Positions 19,092 to 27,614 are shown, numbered from the stretch's first letter. The stretch is 64,000 nucleotides of DNA from Taibaiella sp. (GCA_013815385.1 JACDGL010000008.1:1-64000), one strand, 5' to 3'. The notes: generated from the sequence alone by a model not told the origin. Numbers and translations are program-made.

Positions 19092-19121
19092 TACTACTTT
19101 TTTGGAAAATTAAGCAATCAC

Positions 19122-19152
19122 TTTGTAAAATCAATCGGCATACTTATCTTTG
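19122..19152 (+). promoter_or_regulatory. Bacteroidota sigma-A promoter for tRNA-Arg
   Basis: TTTG (19122-19125), 19 bases, TATCTTTG (19145-19152): a full match to the Bacteroidota consensus TTTG-N19-21-TAnnTTTG. The predicted start falls about 17 bases before the tRNA 5' end. Confidence 0.7.
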
Positions 19153-19174
19153 CAGTCCTAATTACAAAAGGGAC

Positions 19175-19248
19175 GGCTTCGTAGCTCAACTGAATAGAGC
19201 ATCTGACTACGGATCAGAAGGTTTCAGGTTTGAATCCTGACGAGGTCA
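19175..19248 (+). tRNA. tRNA-Arg (anticodon ACG)
   Basis: Cloverleaf with acceptor GGCTTCG / CGAGGTC (two G-U pairs), D-arm GTAGCTCAACTGAATAGAGC, anticodon stem TCTGA/TCAGA around CTACGGA (anticodon ACG, read after A34 is deaminated to inosine), T-arm with GGTTTGAATCC, discriminator A. The 3' CCA is not encoded. A promoter precedes and a hairpin terminator follows. Confidence 0.95.
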
Positions 19249-19256
19249 CAATACAG

Positions 19257-19294
19257 TAAAGGGTTTCAGACGATTTAGTTTGAAACCTTTTTTA
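19257..19294 (+). terminator. Terminator of tRNA-Arg
   Basis: Stem AAAGGGTTTCA / TGAAACCTTTT (one G-U pair) ending in a run of T residues, ten bases after the tRNA. Confidence 0.7.
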
Positions 19295-19454
19295 TTGCTC
19301 AAACAATTTGCAAATATTCAAAAATAAAAAACACATTATATATTAATTAATTCAGTATTATGAGCAGATTTTGGTCATTTTTGTACTTGTTAATACTAGA
19401 GTAGAAATGTTCACTAATAGTTTAACCAAACTATTCATCGTCTATATGGATTAC

Positions 19455-20609
19455 TCAAACTGATTTTAGAATGCCCTGTAAAACTTTCTCTAGTTTTAGG
19501 ACGTCGATACTAATATCCTCTACCAGCCCATCAAGGTAATCCACACTTGGGTCAGCCATTCCCTCATAATAGGCAGAATATTCCATTCTGTTTAAGGCGG
19601 CCAGGTAGGCAAAAAAGTCCGGGGCATAATTACAGGAGAATAATTCCATCAAATGTGTGCCGGGTTCACACCAAATGATATTAGAGAACGAAGCACCATG
19701 TGGACCAAGAATAAAGGAGGCGTTATGATATATCGTTATCTGTTCCGTTATAGACCTTGGTATATCTTCAATGATTTTGAAATCAAATTTTTTAAGCATA
19801 GTAATAAGCTCGTGTTCATTTATGATATTACGACGACATGAGCGGCTGATGTAAATCCTGTCATAAGATGATCTGACGGGATTAAATTTCTTTTGTATGT
19901 TGCTTTTTAATGAGGCAATGTCATCTGGATGGGGATACCCAGTTGTAGAATTTGCAGTAATAACTCTTGGCGTAATGTATTTGGTTTTAGTTGTGTCAGT
20001 TAACATTTCAGAACTGATGTCTAACATCCCCATTAACTCACGTTCATATGGTGTATCGAACAGAGGATAGGCTATTAATGCCTTTGAATAAACCTCCAGA
20101 GGTATATGATCACGAATCCTGCTCAATTTTACTGCGACAAGAAAAAGGTAATCCCAATATCCGCCATACCATATCCCATCCTGATATTGGCTAAAAGGTG
20201 CGATAACTACCGATGCATGTTGAACAGGACGTTTATCGGGTGACCAAATGTCCTTCATAAAACTATTTGCATTACTATCTGTAGTTAAAACTTTGCGTCT
20301 TAAGATAACGGACCCATAGCGTGACAATGACGCATTTTGAGATGGATCGTGGTAGTCCCATATAGAAAAAGCATCTGCCTCGCATTGGTTTTCAAAAAAA
20401 ACAATTTTAGTATTGTTTGCGCTGTTTAATGTTTCAGGTATAATCACAGTTTTAATAGGTGAAAAATAAATCTGAAAGCGTTCCATGAACGACATTGTCT
20501 GCGACCTATCAAGGATGTTGTAACCGCGTAATTTTAATATAATATTTTGGGTAAATTCAAATAGTACTTTTAAGCCTATTGCTTTTGCGAATGATTTGAT
20601 CTGTCTCAT
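19455..20609 (-). CDS. Glycosyltransferase family 61 protein
   Basis: 384 residues from the ATG at 20609 (an in-frame GTG 18 bases earlier is less likely). C-terminal GT61 (DUF563) features: RIYISRSCRRNIINEHEL, SITEQITIYHNASFILGPHG, then ASFSNIIWCEPGTHLMEL. N-terminal part contains the donor-side VVIAPFSQYQDGIWYGGYWD stretch. GT61 enzymes transfer xylose or other sugars in surface polysaccharides or glycoproteins. No signal peptide or membrane span is evident, so it is probably cytoplasmic. Isolated by about 145 bases from the sensor gene upstream. Confidence 0.8.
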   Translation of the reverse strand: MRQIKSFAKAIGLKVLFEFTQNIILKLRGYNILDRSQTMSFMERFQIYFSPIKTVIIPETLNSANNTKIVFFENQCEADAFSIWDYHDPSQNASLSRYGSVILRRKVLTTDSNANSFMKDIWSPDKRPVQHASVVIAPFSQYQDGIWYGGYWDYLFLVAVKLSRIRDHIPLEVYSKALIAYPLFDTPYERELMGMLDISSEMLTDTTKTKYITPRVITANSTTGYPHPDDIASLKSNIQKKFNPVRSSYDRIYISRSCRRNIINEHELITMLKKFDFKIIEDIPRSITEQITIYHNASFILGPHGASFSNIIWCEPGTHLMELFSCNYAPDFFAYLAALNRMEYSAYYEGMADPSVDYLDGLVEDISIDVLKLEKVLQGILKSV

Positions 20610-20755
20610 TATAATTATTCCAACCACTAAAATAATTAGATCATTATAAAAAGTTGTATCAAATCTATTATTTTTCGGGAACAGTGGTATTACATCTATT
20701 TATCCTTTGCAAGACTTTATAGGAGGGACTATTTAATAGAAATGTATCAGAATCA

Positions 20756-21430
20756 CTAATCTTCAATAGTATTCTGGTTTATTTCATTTATTACTTTGTC
20801 TAGATTTTCCGCAGCTTCTTTTACCCTTTTTAATATCTCCCAATTGCTACCGTCATCGGGATTGAACAGTTCAATCAAACCCAGAATTGTTGCTACAGGA
20901 GCACGTACCTTGTGCGACTGTATCCACGCTATATCCTGCAACTTTTTATTTTGGGTTTGGATTTTTTCCAGATACCGCCGTTCTTCCGATATATCTCTGG
21001 AAAAACACCCTACACCAATGATATTATTCTGCTTGTCAATTATAGGATTAAAATAAGTTTCTCTGTAAACGGTGTCACCCTCCGAAATAGTTTCTTCGAA
21101 TATTTTGAATCTTATACCTAATAATGCTTTTTGATAATTTTCTTTCCATTCATTTATAATATCTTCAGAAATTTTAGTGTCCATTACATAATCTCCAACG
21201 TCAGGTTGTCTTCCTATTATAGCACATAATGCATCTTTATACGCCTGGTTTGCAGAAATTAGCTTCAGATCTTTATCTACAGACCATATTATATCTGTTG
21301 TATTGTCTATTAATGCACTCAGGTTGTGCTCATGAATAGCTATTTTTTCCTGTAGTTTTTTGCTCTCCGTAATGTCTGTAAAATACACCGTAATGCCCGA
21401 CTGTGCCGGGTAAGCATGTACTGCTACCAT
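20756..21430 (-). CDS. 3' part of a frameshifted multi-PAS sensor protein (PAS + HisKA-like helix, no ATPase domain)
   Basis: Encodes about 224 residues beginning inside a PAS domain: AYPAQSGITVYFTDITESK is the usual end of a PAS fold, not a natural start. A complete PAS/PAC unit follows (about 32-155, with GVGCFSRDISEERR), then a DHp-like helical hairpin with an H-box, IAWIQSHKVRAPVATILGL. The protein then ends at NTIED: there is no HATPase_c domain. PAS proteins ending after the DHp helix are known in this phylum, so this end may be natural. The apparent ATG overlaps the stop of the upstream part by seven bases; see the frameshift finding. Confidence 0.75.
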   Translation of the reverse strand: MVAVHAYPAQSGITVYFTDITESKKLQEKIAIHEHNLSALIDNTTDIIWSVDKDLKLISANQAYKDALCAIIGRQPDVGDYVMDTKISEDIINEWKENYQKALLGIRFKIFEETISEGDTVYRETYFNPIIDKQNNIIGVGCFSRDISEERRYLEKIQTQNKKLQDIAWIQSHKVRAPVATILGLIELFNPDDGSNWEILKRVKEAAENLDKVINEINQNTIED

Positions 21431-22488
21431 TTATTTAATGAATGGGCATATTCTTCAAAATATACATTCTTTTGTTTTTTTACAACCTTATTATATTCAC
21501 TATAAAACTTCTGATTTTTTGCTTTAGGAAACATCTCCCAATAATTCACACCGACGAATTCTTTTCTATTTTGCTGGTATATTTTTTCAAATTCTTTATT
21601 AACATAAGTGAAATTCCAGTTCTCATCCAGGGCAAAAAAACCATCCTGGATGCTTTCCAAAATAGTTGCTACTTCTTCTGTCTTTTTCCTTAATTCCTCT
21701 TCGGTCTGGCGTAAAAGAGTCACATCTACAGCTCTTCCATTTATCATTACTTCCCCTTCAGCAGTAGTGTATTTTGAAGCATGGGTATCAATATACTTTA
21801 AGGTGCCATCTTTATGATAAACGCGGTATTCTATATTTCCTATACCGGTTGCAATTACTCTCTTTATTTCCTGTTGTAGCCGTTCCTTATCATCCGGATG
21901 TACCAGAGTATGTAATACTTCCTCACCACCAAGTAACTCTTCTGGAGTATAACCATATATATCAATTGATGCGTTGTTAATGTAAACAAGTTTAAGATCA
22001 TGTGCCCTGCGCGACCATATTACCTCATCAACAGATGAAAGAATATTTTCCAGTTGTTCTTTATGTTTTTTTATTATTTCATTCAGTTCATTGTTTTTTA
22101 TTTCTGATAATGCTCTGGAGTTATCGGTGATTAGTAGCCCCAGGCTGGCTTTTCCCCCCTTGTATTCTATGGTTTGTGCACATACATGCATATAGAATGT
22201 ATCGCCATTTTTGTTTTGATGGAGAGAGCTACCAACATCAGAAAACGTATTTTGGTTGCGTGATTGTACAATATCTATTATATTCTTTTCATGAAATAGC
22301 GCTCCGTGAACACGGATATCCTCGAGACGTCTCTCTAAAAATTCTTCCCGACTAAAACCATATTGTGAAACTGCTGCTGAATTAACATCCAAGAAATTTA
22401 ATGTAGCCGGATCAACGATCCACATCGGGCAGGAGCTTGAATGAAAAAACTTATTAAAATCGGTATCTAACTCATGTGTGTTATCCAA
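21424..22488 (-). CDS. 5' part of a frameshifted multi-PAS sensor protein
   Basis: 354 residues, cytoplasmic, without signal peptide or membrane span. Three PAS units in a row: about 10-130 (MWIVDPATLNFLDVNSAAV, start of PAS), 145-265 (PAS/PAC with VIWSRRAHDLKLVYINNAS and NIEYRVYHKDGTLKYIDT) and 275-354 (SIQDGFFALDENWNFTYVN), the third cut off at YFEEYAHSLNKW. The missing end of that third PAS is found in another frame immediately downstream, so the two reading frames were one gene of about 580 codons. Signals sensed are unknown. Confidence 0.8.
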   Translation of the reverse strand: MDNTHELDTDFNKFFHSSSCPMWIVDPATLNFLDVNSAAVSQYGFSREEFLERRLEDIRVHGALFHEKNIIDIVQSRNQNTFSDVGSSLHQNKNGDTFYMHVCAQTIEYKGGKASLGLLITDNSRALSEIKNNELNEIIKKHKEQLENILSSVDEVIWSRRAHDLKLVYINNASIDIYGYTPEELLGGEEVLHTLVHPDDKERLQQEIKRVIATGIGNIEYRVYHKDGTLKYIDTHASKYTTAEGEVMINGRAVDVTLLRQTEEELRKKTEEVATILESIQDGFFALDENWNFTYVNKEFEKIYQQNRKEFVGVNYWEMFPKAKNQKFYSEYNKVVKKQKNVYFEEYAHSLNKW

Positions 22489-22699
22489 ATGATTATATCG
22501 TTTTTCAATAAACTATAGAACGTTTAATGAGTTATAATAATCGACCCACCAATTATAAACATACTAATTGTTTCATAAACTTAAAAGCTTTTTAAAATAG
22601 CTGTACTGAATTATTATTTTTCTCCATTAAACTCCACTTATAAAAATGATTTTTTGATTGAAACAGGTCATTGTATCTTGCAGATACATTTGTCATTAT

Positions 22700-23113
22700 A
22701 TGCAATACTGGCTCGTAAAATCAGAACCTTTTAAATATAGCTGGGAACAGTTTGTAAAAGATAAGAAAACAACTTGGGATGGTGTGCGTAACTACACTGC
22801 GCGCAATAACCTGCGTGCTATGGAAAAAGGCGACCAGGTATTCTTTTATCATAGCAACGAGGGCCTGGAAATAGTTGGGATAGCAGAGGTTGCTAAAACA
22901 GCTTACCAAGACCCAACTACTGAGGATACAAACTGGGTGGTAGTAGACCTGAAACCACTTAAGAAACTACCTAATGCTGTATCACTTGCTACCTTAAAAG
23001 CAGATCCTTTCTTTGCTGAGATGGCATTGATAAAACTATCCCGACTGTCTGTGGGACCTGTTACTGAAGTTGAGTATAAGCGCATAATAGAGATGAGCAA
23101 AAAACCTGCATAA
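22700..23113 (+). CDS. EVE domain-containing protein
   Basis: 138 residues from the ATG at 22700; upstream in-frame TTG is unlikely. It opens with MQYWLVKSEPFKYSWEQ and continues WDGVRNYTARNNLRAMEKGD.VFFYHS, the hallmark of EVE domains of the PUA-like fold (thymocyte nuclear protein 1 type). These are thought to bind modified bases in DNA or RNA. A TACATTTG sequence (22685-22692) lies seven bases before the ATG and could drive a nearly leaderless transcript. Stops three bases short of a convergent gene. Confidence 0.92.
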   Translation: MQYWLVKSEPFKYSWEQFVKDKKTTWDGVRNYTARNNLRAMEKGDQVFFYHSNEGLEIVGIAEVAKTAYQDPTTEDTNWVVVDLKPLKKLPNAVSLATLKADPFFAEMALIKLSRLSVGPVTEVEYKRIIEMSKKPA

Positions 23114-23115
23114 CT

Positions 23116-24009
23116 TTATTTGTTTTCTGCACTCCAGGTGTGTTGTAATTCCTTGGTAGTTTTGGTAGTACCATCATGGCTCCAACCGGGAGGACTGAAC
23201 AGATAACGAAGCTTGGTTGTAAACGGTATCTTCTTCTTCAAGTCTTTCCCAATTGCTTTCCATTCGTGAAAAATGATACTGACGGGATGATTTGGTTTTT
23301 CTAATGGCTTTGTAAGCCCGTATCGCGGTACTTCCTGGGGTATTTCTTCTGTAAAGGTGCCAAACATCCTGTCCCATATTATCAGCACCATGCCCATATT
23401 CCTATCCAGGTATGGGATATTGCTGGCATGGTGTACGCGATGATGACTAGGGGTTACCAATATGTATTCTATCCAACGGGGTAAGCGCTTTATTTTTTGG
23501 GTATGTACCAGAATGCCATATGTTTGCGTAATAGCATACATAAAGAAAATATCTAACGGACGGAAGCCACAAAGTGCCAGCGGTACAAAATACAGATACC
23601 TGTAAAATGGCATAAATACGGACGACCGGAACCCTGTACTAAGATTAAACTCACCGGAGGAGTGATGGGTAACATGCACCGCCCAGAATAACCTGCAATT
23701 ATGGTCTATATAATGCTCCAGCCAAAACAGCGCATCCTCGCAAAGAAACAATACCAACCAGTAAGCTACCGGGTGCAATGTATTGCTGAAATGATAGTTG
23801 TAAAAGAATATTAAAACGGCGGCAGCCACTCCCCTCAACAATAAGTCCACCCCTATATTTACTATATTCAGGTAAATATTTACCAGCGTTTCCTTCATGC
23901 TATAGAATCTCCAGTGGTTCAGGTGGCTCAGCACTATCTCCAGCGGTATCAGTATAGCATATATGGGAATGGATAACAGCAGCAATATATGCCTGTGCAG
24001 TTGGTCCAT
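23116..24009 (-). CDS. Sterol desaturase / fatty acid hydroxylase family membrane protein
   Basis: 297 residues with about four hydrophobic spans and the di-iron histidine clusters of the fatty acid hydroxylase superfamily: HYIDH (99-103), HVTHH (112-116) and HHRVHH (189-194). Such enzymes hydroxylate or desaturate sterol, carotenoid or lipid chains with oxygen. In Bacteroidota likely substrates are ornithine or sphingo-type lipids, but the sequence does not say which. Convergent with the EVE gene, two bases apart. Confidence 0.88.
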   Translation of the reverse strand: MDQLHRHILLLLSIPIYAILIPLEIVLSHLNHWRFYSMKETLVNIYLNIVNIGVDLLLRGVAAAVLIFFYNYHFSNTLHPVAYWLVLFLCEDALFWLEHYIDHNCRLFWAVHVTHHSSGEFNLSTGFRSSVFMPFYRYLYFVPLALCGFRPLDIFFMYAITQTYGILVHTQKIKRLPRWIEYILVTPSHHRVHHASNIPYLDRNMGMVLIIWDRMFGTFTEEIPQEVPRYGLTKPLEKPNHPVSIIFHEWKAIGKDLKKKIPFTTKLRYLFSPPGWSHDGTTKTTKELQHTWSAENK

Positions 24010-24071
24010 GATCGTGTAAAATTAATGTATATAATGGCTCTGCTATTGTTAAAAAATAGCTCCAGCCACGG

Positions 24072-24635
24072 TTATACAGTCATTATTTCCTTTTCTTTTT
24101 CTTTACAATGATGATCTACCAGCAGTATGTGCTTATCAGTTATACCTTGTATAGCACCTTCAGCATCTTTAGCTTCATCTTCACTGGTACCCTCTTTCTG
24201 TAATTTCTTTATATGTTCAATGCTTTCCCTACGTATGCTGCGTATAGCTACTTTCGATTGCTCACCCTCGCCAAATACCCTTTTTACCAGATCGCGGCGG
24301 CGCTCCTCAGTAAGCGGAGGAAGGAACAGACGTATAGTATTACCATCATTCTGTGGTGTAAGGCCAATATTAGATGCCATTATTGCCTTTTCTATAGGCG
24401 CTATCATATTCTTTTCCCAGGGTTGTATGGTTAGGGTACGCGCATCAGATACCGTTACATTGGCTACCTGATTTATAGGGGTAGGATTACCATAATATTC
24501 TATATATATGCTATCCACTATCATGGGTGTAGCTTTGCCTGCCCTTATCTTACTAATCTCCACCTCCAGGTGTTCTATTGCCTTTTTCATTTGTTCAGAC
24601 GTATCGCTGGTAATATGGTCTAGTGCCTCGCTCAT
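24072..24635 (-). CDS. frr: Ribosome recycling factor
   Basis: Splits post-termination ribosomes together with EF-G. 187 residues from the ATG at 24635 (the family is about 185); a longer in-frame start adds an unlikely N-terminal tail. Motifs: VEISKIRAGKATPMIVDSI, PINQVANVTVSDARTLTIQPWE, NDGNTIRLFLPPLTEERR, and the C-terminal KEKEIMTV. A minus-strand TACATTTG -7-like element lies at 24659-24666. Confidence 0.96.
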   Translation of the reverse strand: MSEALDHITSDTSEQMKKAIEHLEVEISKIRAGKATPMIVDSIYIEYYGNPTPINQVANVTVSDARTLTIQPWEKNMIAPIEKAIMASNIGLTPQNDGNTIRLFLPPLTEERRRDLVKRVFGEGEQSKVAIRSIRRESIEHIKKLQKEGTSEDEAKDAEGAIQGITDKHILLVDHHCKEKEKEIMTV

Positions 24636-24720
24636 GTTGTTGGGATTTTTGCAGGTAGCAAATGTAAAAAATGTTCGTAACATAAGTACAGTAGTGGTAC
24701 TTAATTTAGATCGGCGCGAA

Positions 24721-24829
24721 TGTTCTGAAACTTCCGCAAACTTCCATTTCGATAAACTTAATATAGCCTACAATACTATGTTATTTGGCAAATTTCTGCT
24801 TGTCTCGGTATATATAAAATGGAAGTTTG
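24721..24829. repeat. Inverted copies of the GGAAGTTTG repeat
   Basis: Minus-strand 24721-24765 matches the first 50 bases of the 9.4/9.7-kb repeats (GGAAGTTTGCGGAAGTTT with upstream TATTAA). A second partial copy lies on the plus strand at 24817-24829. The two share a perfect 13-bp inverted repeat: CAAACTTCCATTT (24737-24749) and AAATGGAAGTTTG. Located between frr and a small gene, in non-coding DNA. Confidence 0.65.
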
Positions 24830-25022
24830 AATTTCTTATTAATGATTTACTATCTTGTAAGATACGATACAGCTAAGGGTGTTTCCAAAAGAAGATATCC
24901 ACACTTAGCGCATGGTACGATTATACTACATGAACAGTATCACAGAATATTTTATAATAAGTATGTTTTCTTTAATGTATTTTCAATTTACCTAGTATCT
25001 TTATATCAACAAAAACCAGCGC

Positions 25023-25235
25023 ATGAAAAATTTTATTATCATAGGAATTCTACTGATTGTTATCTTTTTCTTTTGGGACTCCACACATCCGCACACAAAG
25101 CATTCCGGCCACGACCTTGTACTATATTGTTTTGTTGCCTTTGTAGCCCTTTGTGTTATTTACAGAATCAATGGCCGAAGAAAGTCAAAAAGAAACGAGG
25201 AAGAAGGAGAAGATTTTCGCGGGCATGAACAATAA
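25023..25235 (+). CDS. Small two-span membrane protein, hypothetical
   Basis: 70 residues, ATG start, two predicted membrane helices (about 4-18, 31-46) and a charged C-terminal tail (NGRRKSKRNEEEGED). No family recognised. The open frame on the same strand (24827-25228) in another phase is less convincing because it lacks any such architecture. Could be spurious; no close neighbour suggests an operon. Confidence 0.4.
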   Translation: MKNFIIIGILLIVIFFFWDSTHPHTKHSGHDLVLYCFVAFVALCVIYRINGRRKSKRNEEEGEDFRGHEQ

Positions 25236-25343
25236 GAGGCGGAGCAAAACGGTTACAAAACCATTATTTGCTGTGTAAAGGAATAAAATAGGACTGTATC
25301 CACCTGAACTTCGTAAAAAAGTGTAAAATTAGCAATAAAATAA

Positions 25344-25838
25344 TTAATGCATAGTGAGATCTGAATGTGTGCCATGGGCATTTAGCACCTCGCTGGCGTG
25401 AAGCACCTGCTGATCATCGCCCTGTGCTACCACAAGAAATTTACCTGATTCCAGTTCAGTATGGTATTTTTTTACTGCATCCTCGTGTACCCCCACTGTG
25501 GTAAGCACAGATGCAATACCACCACCAATAAGACCAAAATCGAACCCAGCAATGGCACCAACCAGTGCGCCGGCACCGTATAAGAACCCTAAGCCGGGTA
25601 TAGCAAACAGGCCTACGCCTGTAAGGATACCTAAAGTAGCCCCCAGCACTGTACCGGTACTAACACCTGCTATGTTTACAGAGCTTTTAGGCATCACGTG
25701 CAACTCATTATCCATTACTTCTGTCTCGCCCTTGCCTATAATGGATAGCTGCTTAACAGGGTATCCCTGGTCTTTTAATTTTATTATTGCTTCTACCGCT
25801 TTATCGTGGTCATCGTAAACTCCAATTGTTGCTTTCAT
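25344..25838 (-). CDS. General-stress protein 17M/YflT-like membrane protein
   Basis: 164 residues. The N-terminal half (MKATIGVYDDHDKAVEAIIKL) is the YflT/heat-induced-stress domain, the middle is a glycine-rich hydrophobic hairpin (about 56-113, with repeated GxxxG patterns), and the C-terminal part repeats a ferredoxin-like strand (LESGKFLVVAQGDDQQV). Proteins of this kind are induced by heat, salt or oxidative stress; no mechanism is established. Not co-directional close to another gene, so probably monocistronic. Confidence 0.75.
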   Translation of the reverse strand: MKATIGVYDDHDKAVEAIIKLKDQGYPVKQLSIIGKGETEVMDNELHVMPKSSVNIAGVSTGTVLGATLGILTGVGLFAIPGLGFLYGAGALVGAIAGFDFGLIGGGIASVLTTVGVHEDAVKKYHTELESGKFLVVAQGDDQQVLHASEVLNAHGTHSDLTMH

Positions 25839-25917
25839 TTTTTCAGGGCGTGTTTTTGGTTATATAGATGTATTTGATGTAAATGACATAAAAATTGTAC
25901 CAATATAAAATAAGAAT

Positions 25918-26760
25918 TTACAATACGCGTACTTCTACCCGCCTGTTTTTATTTTCATCTTCAGAAGTCCGCTCGGGATCTACCAATGGATGACTTTTTC
26001 CAAAACCTTTGTATTTAAGCCGATTGGCAGGAATGCCCCGCTGTATCAGGAAATCATAGATAGCTTTTGCCCTGTAGGTAGATAAACCCCAATCTCCGTT
26101 ATCATAATCGAAGCCATCAGGATGCCCATCGTTTTGGCAACAAATGTGACCTTCTATCTGTACACTAATAGCCGGATGATCGGCCAAAAGCTTACAGAGC
26201 CTGTCTACTTCCGGCAGTGACTCTTCACGTACCGTATGCCTGCCAGGGAGGAAGTAAATATTTTCGAGCACCAGGGTCTCATTCTTCTTCAGCTCTGTAA
26301 TATCCACTTTATGCGAAGCGGCAACAGGTAGCCGCAGCGCCTTAACAGGTGGAACGGGTGGTATTTCTTTATCAATTGCTATCTGTACTTTTCTATCAGG
26401 GGCATAACCTGCCTTTCCGTTCACATGTGAGCGCTCTATTTTCCCCTTCCCGATGCAATAACGGATGTTATCATTCTTGAAACCGGAGCGGACAAGATAT
26501 TCCTTTACGCGCTCTGCCCGATCTTTTGACAACTGAAGATTGTAGTCAGCCCCTGCCAGATAATCAGCATAGCCAAGTATCACCAGCCGCTGAGCCGTGT
26601 TGATGAGATCTTCATAAATAAGCGAGTCTATGGTTTGCTGTGCGGATGGAGTAAGGGTACGCACATTTAAAGGGAAGTAAACATTAAAGCTATCTGCCCG
26701 ATGTGAGTAGCTAAAAAATGCAATCATTAAGAGATAAAGCGTACAAATTATTTTTTTCAT
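25918..26760 (-). CDS. Double OmpA-domain protein, second paralogue
   Basis: 280 residues with a signal peptide-like start (MKKIICTLYLLMIAFFSYSH). Two OmpA/MotB-like domains in tandem: about 22-130, with the peptidoglycan-binding D66 in GYADYLAG and R123 in PDRKVQI; and about 162-280, with the catalogued NRRVEVRVL ending (R273-R274). In the second domain the usual GHTD is replaced by EGHICC (C207, C208). It is the second of two neighbouring paralogues in one strand and likely shares the acyltransferase operon. Role: probable cell-wall anchoring or stress-envelope protein. Confidence 0.82.
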   Translation of the reverse strand: MKKIICTLYLLMIAFFSYSHRADSFNVYFPLNVRTLTPSAQQTIDSLIYEDLINTAQRLVILGYADYLAGADYNLQLSKDRAERVKEYLVRSGFKNDNIRYCIGKGKIERSHVNGKAGYAPDRKVQIAIDKEIPPVPPVKALRLPVAASHKVDITELKKNETLVLENIYFLPGRHTVREESLPEVDRLCKLLADHPAISVQIEGHICCQNDGHPDGFDYDNGDWGLSTYRAKAIYDFLIQRGIPANRLKYKGFGKSHPLVDPERTSEDENKNRRVEVRVL

Positions 26761-26765
26761 ACCAT

Positions 26766-27614
26766 TTATTTTTCGAGTATCCTTATTTCTACACGCCTGT
26801 TCTTTGCGGCATCTTCTTCACTGTGCTCTATAGCTACTACCGGCCGCTGCTTACCAAACCCCGCATAGCTTAGGCGATCTGCATTAATGCCCCTGTTTAC
26901 AAGATAGTCATAAATTGCTTTTGCCCTATTGATGGACAACATATTTTCATGTGTATCCATGTCATAAGCATCCGTGTAGCCTGTAATGCAGCAAACGTGC
27001 CCTTCTACCTGTATCCTGAGGCGGGGATGTGTATAGAGTACATTGTATAGTTTATCGAGCTCCCGCAGCGAAGCTTTTATATCGTGACTTTGGGCAGGGA
27101 AATAGATGTTGCGCAGCAACATTGTTTCTCCCGGACTGTAGTTTGCCAAGTCCGTAATGGCGTAGCCTTTATGTACAGCCGGTAAATGAGATACTGAGGC
27201 AGATGGGTTAGAGACATTTACCGGGGTCTTTAAGATCACTATATCCACCTTGCGATCAGTGGGGTAACCATCGGGCGTATGCACCTTTCTTTTTATGGCT
27301 CCCCTGCCTATACAAAGCTTTATATGACCGGTATCTATACCAAACTGCTGCAATTGCCTCTGTACATTAGCAGCCCGTGCATACGATAAACCTTTGTTAG
27401 CAGTTTCTGTACCAAGAAAATCAGCATAGCCAATAATGAGTACGGATGCCCCCGTATAAAGCCTATCATTATAAAACAAGGTATCAATAGTAGCGGTGGC
27501 CTTACTATTGAGCGTGGGGATGCCGAGATCGAAATAAATACTCACAGTATCCCTGCTGCCGGCAAATGACACAGAACACAGGAAAGATGAAAATAGGAGT
27601 ATCAGTAATCTCAT
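26766..27614 (-). CDS. Double OmpA-domain protein, first paralogue
   Basis: 282 residues from the ATG at 27614 (signal peptide MRLLILLFSSFLCSVSFAG), which overlaps the acyltransferase stop by four bases (ATGA). Same layout as the following paralogue: domain 1 about 22-128 (GYADFLG with D65, TDRKVDI) and domain 2 about 165-282 (EGHVCC with C208 and C209; INRAKAIYDYLV; NRRVEIRIL). Downstream copy starts five bases after this stop. Duplication is obvious from residue-by-residue similarity. Both keep the di-cysteine where OmpA has GHTD. Confidence 0.82.
   Translation of the reverse strand: MRLLILLFSSFLCSVSFAGSRDTVSIYFDLGIPTLNSKATATIDTLFYNDRLYTGASVLIIGYADFLGTETANKGLSYARAANVQRQLQQFGIDTGHIKLCIGRGAIKRKVHTPDGYPTDRKVDIVILKTPVNVSNPSASVSHLPAVHKGYAITDLANYSPGETMLLRNIYFPAQSHDIKASLRELDKLYNVLYTHPRLRIQVEGHVCCITGYTDAYDMDTHENMLSINRAKAIYDYLVNRGINADRLSYAGFGKQRPVVAIEHSEEDAAKNRRVEIRILEK

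Noticed and set aside
19175-19454. tRNA-Arg as an integration (att) site
   Set aside because: No duplicated tRNA 3' end, integrase or mobile genes nearby.
20591-22699. Riboswitch or regulatory RNA in the longer leaders (20610-20755, 22489-22699)
   Set aside because: No convincing conserved structure or motif; sequences are AT-rich without clear stems.
24827-25228. 133-residue plus-strand open frame
   Set aside because: It has no recognisable domain or signal and overlaps, in another phase, the more protein-like 70-residue membrane frame.
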